Assembly: GCA_016866375.1 (NCBI GenBank)
Contig: VGMK01000069.1
Coordinates: 1 to 9,525 of the forward strand
DNA: 9,525 nucleotides
From: Bacteroidota bacterium
GTDB taxonomy: Bacteria > Bacteroidota > Bacteroidia > Flavobacteriales_D > Crocinitomicaceae
Reading direction: 5' to 3'
Shown: positions 6,034 through 9,525 of the stretch, in pieces
Numbering within the stretch: position 1 is the first letter of the stretch
Layout of the letters: every line of letters starts with the position of its first letter
Made by a program: the position numbers and the translations under genes
The notes under the pieces: model-generated
Told to the model about the DNA's origin: nothing
Databases searched by the model: none
What the model saw: the letters and a program-made list of their open reading frames with translations, nothing else

Positions 6034-6702
6034 ATGAAAAAGTTTATGATTTGTTTGAGTGCTCTTGCAATGTCTGGGACAATGTTAGCGCAGAAACCAG
6101 CTTCTGATGATGCTAAATATTCGTTAGAAGGTAACATCAACTACGATGCGGCAAATGGAATTAGTTGGACAGCTCCGAATTTAAGGATGCGTTACTTTGT
6201 CAACGACAACATAGCTGCTCGCGTGCAGTTAGCTTTGGGTTCAACGAGTGATAAGACTAACGTTTATGAAGCTGGTGGTGATGGAACCGGTTCATACACC
6301 GACAAAATGTCTAATTGGGGCATTCAACTAGGTGCAGAATATCACTTAGCTGGAACAGAAAAAATGTCTCCTTATTTTATGGCTGGTTTTTCCTATGGTA
6401 TGGGATCTATGACCACTAATTGGGAAAATTATGACGGAACAGATTATCTTGCCGATTACGTGGCTGAAGTGAAAAGTTCAACTTCTTCTCTAGGTTTTGG
6501 TATTGGTGCAGGAATGGACTATTACTTAGCCGATAATATCTACATGGGTTTAGAGCTCGGTTGGGGATGGATGTCAATGTCAGATGGGGGGGGATCAGCA
6601 GATATGAATGGTACAGTAACTGACACTGATCCGGCAGGAAGTTCATCTGGAATGGGCATCGGAGAAATGAATACAGCATTCAGAATTGGTTGGAGATTTT
6701 AA
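6034..6702 (+). CDS. Small outer-membrane beta-barrel protein
   Basis: This 222-residue protein is predicted to insert in the outer membrane. Residues 1-19 are a clear signal peptide (MKKFMICLSALAMSGTMLA, then Q). The mature part alternates hydrophobic and polar residues in strands such as GIQLGAEYHL, YFMAGFSYGMG, SLGFGIGAGMDYYL and IYMGLELGWGWMSM, separated by Gly/Asp/Ser/Thr-rich loops. It ends in TAFRIGWRF, with the terminal aromatic residue recognised by the BAM machinery. About eight strands fit the size, as in the OMP_b-brl (PF13505-like) superfamily. Its specific role is unknown. The gene is preceded by a 122-nt gap and followed by its own terminator, so it is probably monocistronic. 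An eight-G run (6586-6593) encodes Gly185-187 in the last long loop; a one-base length change would truncate the protein before its final strand. Confidence 0.85.
   Translation: MKKFMICLSALAMSGTMLAQKPASDDAKYSLEGNINYDAANGISWTAPNLRMRYFVNDNIAARVQLALGSTSDKTNVYEAGGDGTGSYTDKMSNWGIQLGAEYHLAGTEKMSPYFMAGFSYGMGSMTTNWENYDGTDYLADYVAEVKSSTSSLGFGIGAGMDYYLADNIYMGLELGWGWMSMSDGGGSADMNGTVTDTDPAGSSSGMGIGEMNTAFRIGWRF
6586..6593 (+). repeat. Homopolymer tract of eight G inside the outer-membrane protein gene
   Basis: Eight consecutive G bases read as GGG GGG GGA with the following A, encoding three glycines in a surface-loop-like region. I traced both slip states: losing one G puts TGA in frame within about seven codons (CAG CAG ATA TGA), and gaining one G gives TGA within about thirteen codons (TAC AGT AAC TGA). 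At the present length the frame continues to a proper barrel C-terminus. Confidence 0.8.
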
Positions 6703-6725
6703 GAAAAATCTTTGACTCATATACT

Positions 6726-6751
6726 AAAGCACTCTTCGGAGTGCTTTTTTT
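6726..6751 (+). terminator. Intrinsic terminator after the outer-membrane protein gene
   Basis: AAAGCACTC (6726-6734) and GAGTGCTTT (6739-6747) form a perfect 9-bp stem closed by the very stable C(UUCG)G tetraloop, followed by a seven-T run (6745-6751). It begins 23 nt after the stop codon. The 53-nt convergent gap to the end of lhgO contains little else. On the minus strand only three T follow the stem, so it is mainly directed at plus-strand transcription, though the hairpin could hinder lhgO transcripts too. Confidence 0.92.
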
Positions 6752-6755
6752 ATGC

Positions 6756-7970
6756 TTATTTTTTAAAATTAAAATGTTCTTCAGCAGTGTTTACTATATG
6801 ATTTGCAATGGACAATGATGCAGTTGCGGCCGGAGAAGGTGCGTTGAGCACATGAACGGATGTTCCGTGTAATTCAATTCTAAAATCATCGCGGGTATCG
6901 CCATTTTGCGAAAGCAGTTGAGCGCGAACCCCTGCTCTACCCGGAACAATATCTTCCATCGTCAAAGAAGGAATCATTTTTTTCAGTGACCTAAGAAACA
7001 TCTTTTTCGAAAACGCTCTTCTGTATTCATCAATACCATATTTAACATTACCAAAAAATAATTTCCACGTTCCACGATACGTGAGCGCATCCCAAGTATC
7101 TCGCAATGAAAAAGCTGTTTTGCTGTAACCTTCTCTTTTAAAGGAAAAAACTGCATTCGGTCCGCATTCAACGCTGCCATCCGTCATTCTTGTAAAATGT
7201 ACTCCCAAAAAAGGGAAAGCAGGATCAGGAACCGGATAAATTAAGTTCCTAACTTTGTGCTTTGCCGCATCACTTAATTCGTAATAATCGCCTCTGAATG
7301 GAACAACTTTCTCTTTCAAATTTACCCCATCTTTTTTCGCTAAACGATCGGCATGTAAACCGCCGCAATAGACCAAATAGTTTACAGAATAAGTGCCATT
7401 ATTCGTTACGATTTCAGATAATTCTTTGTGATTTACATGATCAACTTCATGCCCTAAGTAAAGACAACTCTTGGGGTTTATTTTTAATGCCAGTTCTACC
7501 ATTTTATTCGTAACGCCGACAAAATCAATGATTCCTGTGGCTGGAACAAAAATACCACCTAAGCATTCCACAAAAGGTTCTCTTTCTTTGACTTCACTCG
7601 GAGTTAATTTCTTCATACCTTCAATGCCATTTTCTACGCCGTTTTTATAGATATTCTCCATTCTGTCAAGTTCAGACTCCTCTGTTGCTACAATAACTTT
7701 TCCACAGATTTCATGAGCTATGGAGAATTCTTTGGCAAAGGCCAGCAGTTCGATGCGTCCTTCAATACAATTTTTGGCTTTTAAGGACCCGGGCTTATAA
7801 TATAAACCCGAATGAATTACTCCCGAATTGTGACCAGTTTGATGCCCTGCTAGTTTAGCCTCCTTTTCAAATAAAGCAATTCGCAAATCGGGATATTTTT
7901 TTTGAAACTTATAAAAAGTCGCAGCTCCCACAATTCCTCCACCAACAATAGCAATATCAAAGTGCTCCAT
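6756..7970 (-). CDS. lhgO: L-2-hydroxyglutarate oxidase/dehydrogenase (LhgO)
   Basis: This FAD enzyme oxidises L-2-hydroxyglutarate to 2-oxoglutarate, passing electrons to the quinone pool in E. coli. At 404 residues it is close to the E. coli protein. The N-terminal dinucleotide fold is VGGGIVG (9-15) with E35 (ALFEKE) at the end of the second strand for the FAD ribose. The family-typical block GHQTGHNSGVIHSGLYY (42-58) follows, and the C-terminal part has PGRAGVRAQ and HVLNAPSPAATASL, which I recognise from LhgO proteins. No csiD, gabD or gabT is nearby, so a glutarate-catabolism role as in E. coli is not supported. Removing L-2-hydroxyglutarate made by side reactions of central metabolism is more plausible (inference). 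Its ATG shares one base with the ettA stop (TAATG), suggesting coupled translation. Confidence 0.92.
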   Translation of the reverse strand: MEHFDIAIVGGGIVGAATFYKFQKKYPDLRIALFEKEAKLAGHQTGHNSGVIHSGLYYKPGSLKAKNCIEGRIELLAFAKEFSIAHEICGKVIVATEESELDRMENIYKNGVENGIEGMKKLTPSEVKEREPFVECLGGIFVPATGIIDFVGVTNKMVELALKINPKSCLYLGHEVDHVNHKELSEIVTNNGTYSVNYLVYCGGLHADRLAKKDGVNLKEKVVPFRGDYYELSDAAKHKVRNLIYPVPDPAFPFLGVHFTRMTDGSVECGPNAVFSFKREGYSKTAFSLRDTWDALTYRGTWKLFFGNVKYGIDEYRRAFSKKMFLRSLKKMIPSLTMEDIVPGRAGVRAQLLSQNGDTRDDFRIELHGTSVHVLNAPSPAATASLSIANHIVNTAEEHFNFKK

Positions 7971-9525
7971 TACATCAATTTTCGGTATTTGATGCGTTTC
8001 GGACCTTCATCTCCCATTCGTTTTTTTCGATTTTCTTCGTAATCAGAGTAAGATCCTTCAAACCAATAGACATGCGAATCTCCTTCAAAGGCTAAAATAT
8101 GCGTGCATATTCTGTCTAAAAACCACCTATCGTGAGAAATAACAACTGCGCATCCTGCGAAGTTTTCAATACCTTCCTCAAGTGCTCGTAATGTATTCAC
8201 GTCAATATCATTCGTTGGCTCATCGAGGAGTAATACATTTGCCTCCGTTTTTAATGTCATCGCTAAATGTAACCTATTGCGTTCTCCACCCGATAAAACA
8301 CCCACTTTTTTATTTTGATCAGCTCCCATGAAATTGAACTTACTTAAATAGGCTCTTGAATTAATTTTCTGATTGCCAATTTCTACATACTCCAAGCCAT
8401 TGGAAACCACATCAAACACTGTTTTTTCCGGATGAATGTCCTTGTGAGTTTGATCTACATAGCCTATTTGAACGGTTTCACCTACCAAAAACTCCCCCTT
8501 ATCGGCATTTAATTCGTTCATAATCATTTTGAAAATTGTCGTTTTTCCTGCTCCATTTGGCCCAATTACTCCTACGATTCCGGCAGGCGGTAATTTGAAG
8601 TTTAAATCATCGTATAATAACTTATCACCAAACGCTTTTGCGACGTGCACCGCTTCAATAACATTTTGACCAAGCCTCGGACCATTCGGTATTGGAATTT
8701 CCAATTTAGCTTCTTTGTCTTTGGAATCCTCGGCAAGCATCTTGTCGTAATTCTGTAAGCGCGCTTTGCTTTTGGCTTGGCGAGCTTTAGGGTTCATTCT
8801 CACCCACTCTAATTCTCGGGCCAACATTTTTTGTCTTTTCGATTCCGTTTTTTCCTCTTCAGCCAGACGCCTTCCTTTTTGTTCGAGCCAAGAGGAATAG
8901 TTTCCTTTCCAGGGAATCCCCTCTCCTCTATCCAATTCTAGAATCCAACCTGCCACATTATCCAAGAAATAGCGGTCGTGGGTTACGGCAATTACAGTTC
9001 CACTGTACTGCTTAAGGTGTTGTTCTAGCCAATCAATCGACTCGGCATCCAAATGGTTAGTCGGTTCGTCGAGTAACAAAATATCAGGATTCTGTAAAAG
9101 CAATCGACAAAGCGCAACCCTTCTTTTTTCTCCTCCTGAAAGTGTTGAAATTAGTTGATCATCCGGAGGACACCTCAGCGCATCCATTGCGCGCTCGAGT
9201 TTGTTATCCAACTCCCAAGCATCCAACGCATCGATTTTGTCTTGAACGGCACCCTGTCTAGCAATGAGTTTATCCATTTTTTCAGGATCATTCAGCACAT
9301 CCTCGTCCATAAAGGAGGCATTTATTGCTTCGTATTCCTTTAAAATATCTACCGTTTCTTTCACGCCCTCCATAACAATCTCTTTCACTGTTTTCTTTAA
9401 ATCCAATGCCGGTTCTTGTGGCAAATAACCCACCGTGTAGCCTGGAGAAAAAACAACATCACCTTGGTAAGCTTGATCAAGGCCAGCAATAATTTTCATT
9501 ACTGTAGATTTACCAGAACCATTTA
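7970..9525 (-). CDS. ettA: EttA, ABC-F energy-dependent translational throttle protein, 5' end outside window
   Basis: EttA binds the ribosomal E site and gates the first elongation step according to the ATP/ADP ratio. The 517 visible residues begin inside the first Walker A motif (NGSGKST, 9523-9503) and read through an internal ATG at 9499, which should not be taken as the start. About 39 residues are missing, judged from E. coli EttA (555). In order: ABC1 with an arm insertion, LSGGEKRR and LLLDEPTNHLD; the linker with WVRMNPKARQAKSKARLQNY, the EttA P-site-tRNA motif that separates it from Uup, YheS and YbiT; then ABC2 with GPNGAGKTT, LSGGERNR, LLLDEPTNDID and SHDRWFLDR. Both catalytic glutamates are present, and there are no membrane segments. 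It ends at TAATG, overlapping lhgO by one base. Confidence 0.95.
   Translation of the reverse strand, partial: NGSGKSTVMKIIAGLDQAYQGDVVFSPGYTVGYLPQEPALDLKKTVKEIVMEGVKETVDILKEYEAINASFMDEDVLNDPEKMDKLIARQGAVQDKIDALDAWELDNKLERAMDALRCPPDDQLISTLSGGEKRRVALCRLLLQNPDILLLDEPTNHLDAESIDWLEQHLKQYSGTVIAVTHDRYFLDNVAGWILELDRGEGIPWKGNYSSWLEQKGRRLAEEEKTESKRQKMLARELEWVRMNPKARQAKSKARLQNYDKMLAEDSKDKEAKLEIPIPNGPRLGQNVIEAVHVAKAFGDKLLYDDLNFKLPPAGIVGVIGPNGAGKTTIFKMIMNELNADKGEFLVGETVQIGYVDQTHKDIHPEKTVFDVVSNGLEYVEIGNQKINSRAYLSKFNFMGADQNKKVGVLSGGERNRLHLAMTLKTEANVLLLDEPTNDIDVNTLRALEEGIENFAGCAVVISHDRWFLDRICTHILAFEGDSHVYWFEGSYSDYEENRKKRMGDEGPKRIKYRKLM

Noticed and set aside
7970..9499. ATG at 9499 as the start of the ABC-F gene
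   Set aside because: The frame continues upstream to the window edge and encodes the Walker A residues NGSGKST, which the protein needs; the ATG is internal.
1..9525. A novel defence, mobile or biosynthetic system
   Set aside because: All complete genes belong to recognised housekeeping or envelope families, and there are no transposase, integrase, tRNA, direct-repeat array or composition break visible by eye.

Overview
The window looks like an ordinary chromosomal segment of an AT-rich Bacteroidota bacterium, most likely of the Flavobacteriales type. The main reasons are the gene set and order (a leucine-dehydrogenase-type enzyme, a greatly enlarged NusB, DUF1573 lipoproteins, then YajC), near absence of Shine-Dalgarno sequences, A/T-rich leaders, two promoter candidates of the Bacteroidota type (TAnnTTTG), and proteins typical of that phylum. 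I see no insertion sequence, phage, CRISPR array, tRNA, rRNA or recognisable defence system. The placement is inferred from family knowledge; no search was run.

Layout. Positions 1-701 (minus) hold the N-terminal part of a secreted subtilisin-family peptidase that runs off the left edge. A 174-nt gap (702-875) follows, with its probable promoter and a long hairpin that pairs well only as minus-strand RNA. A tight minus-strand operon spans 4089 down to 876: amino-acid dehydrogenase, nusB, two DUF1573 lipoproteins and yajC, with overlaps of 8 and 4 nt and gaps of 3 and 28 nt. An 82-nt divergent region separates it from a plus-strand MsbA/MdlA-type ABC exporter (4172-5911), followed by an outer-membrane beta-barrel protein (6034-6702) closed by a textbook UUCG-loop terminator. 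Convergent to these, a minus-strand pair encodes the translation factor EttA (5' end outside the window) and the FAD enzyme LhgO, sharing one base at a TAATG junction.

Functional themes are housekeeping: branched-chain amino-acid deamination, rRNA transcription antitermination, Sec export, envelope lipoproteins, lipid or drug export, ribosome energy sensing and metabolite repair. Nothing here forms an evident new multi-gene system. The points most worth a second look are an eight-G tract in the outer-membrane protein gene, where either one-base slip would truncate the protein; the strand-specific hairpin at 760-807; the Asp in place of the catalytic Glu in the ABC exporter; and the tandem pair of DUF1573 lipoproteins.
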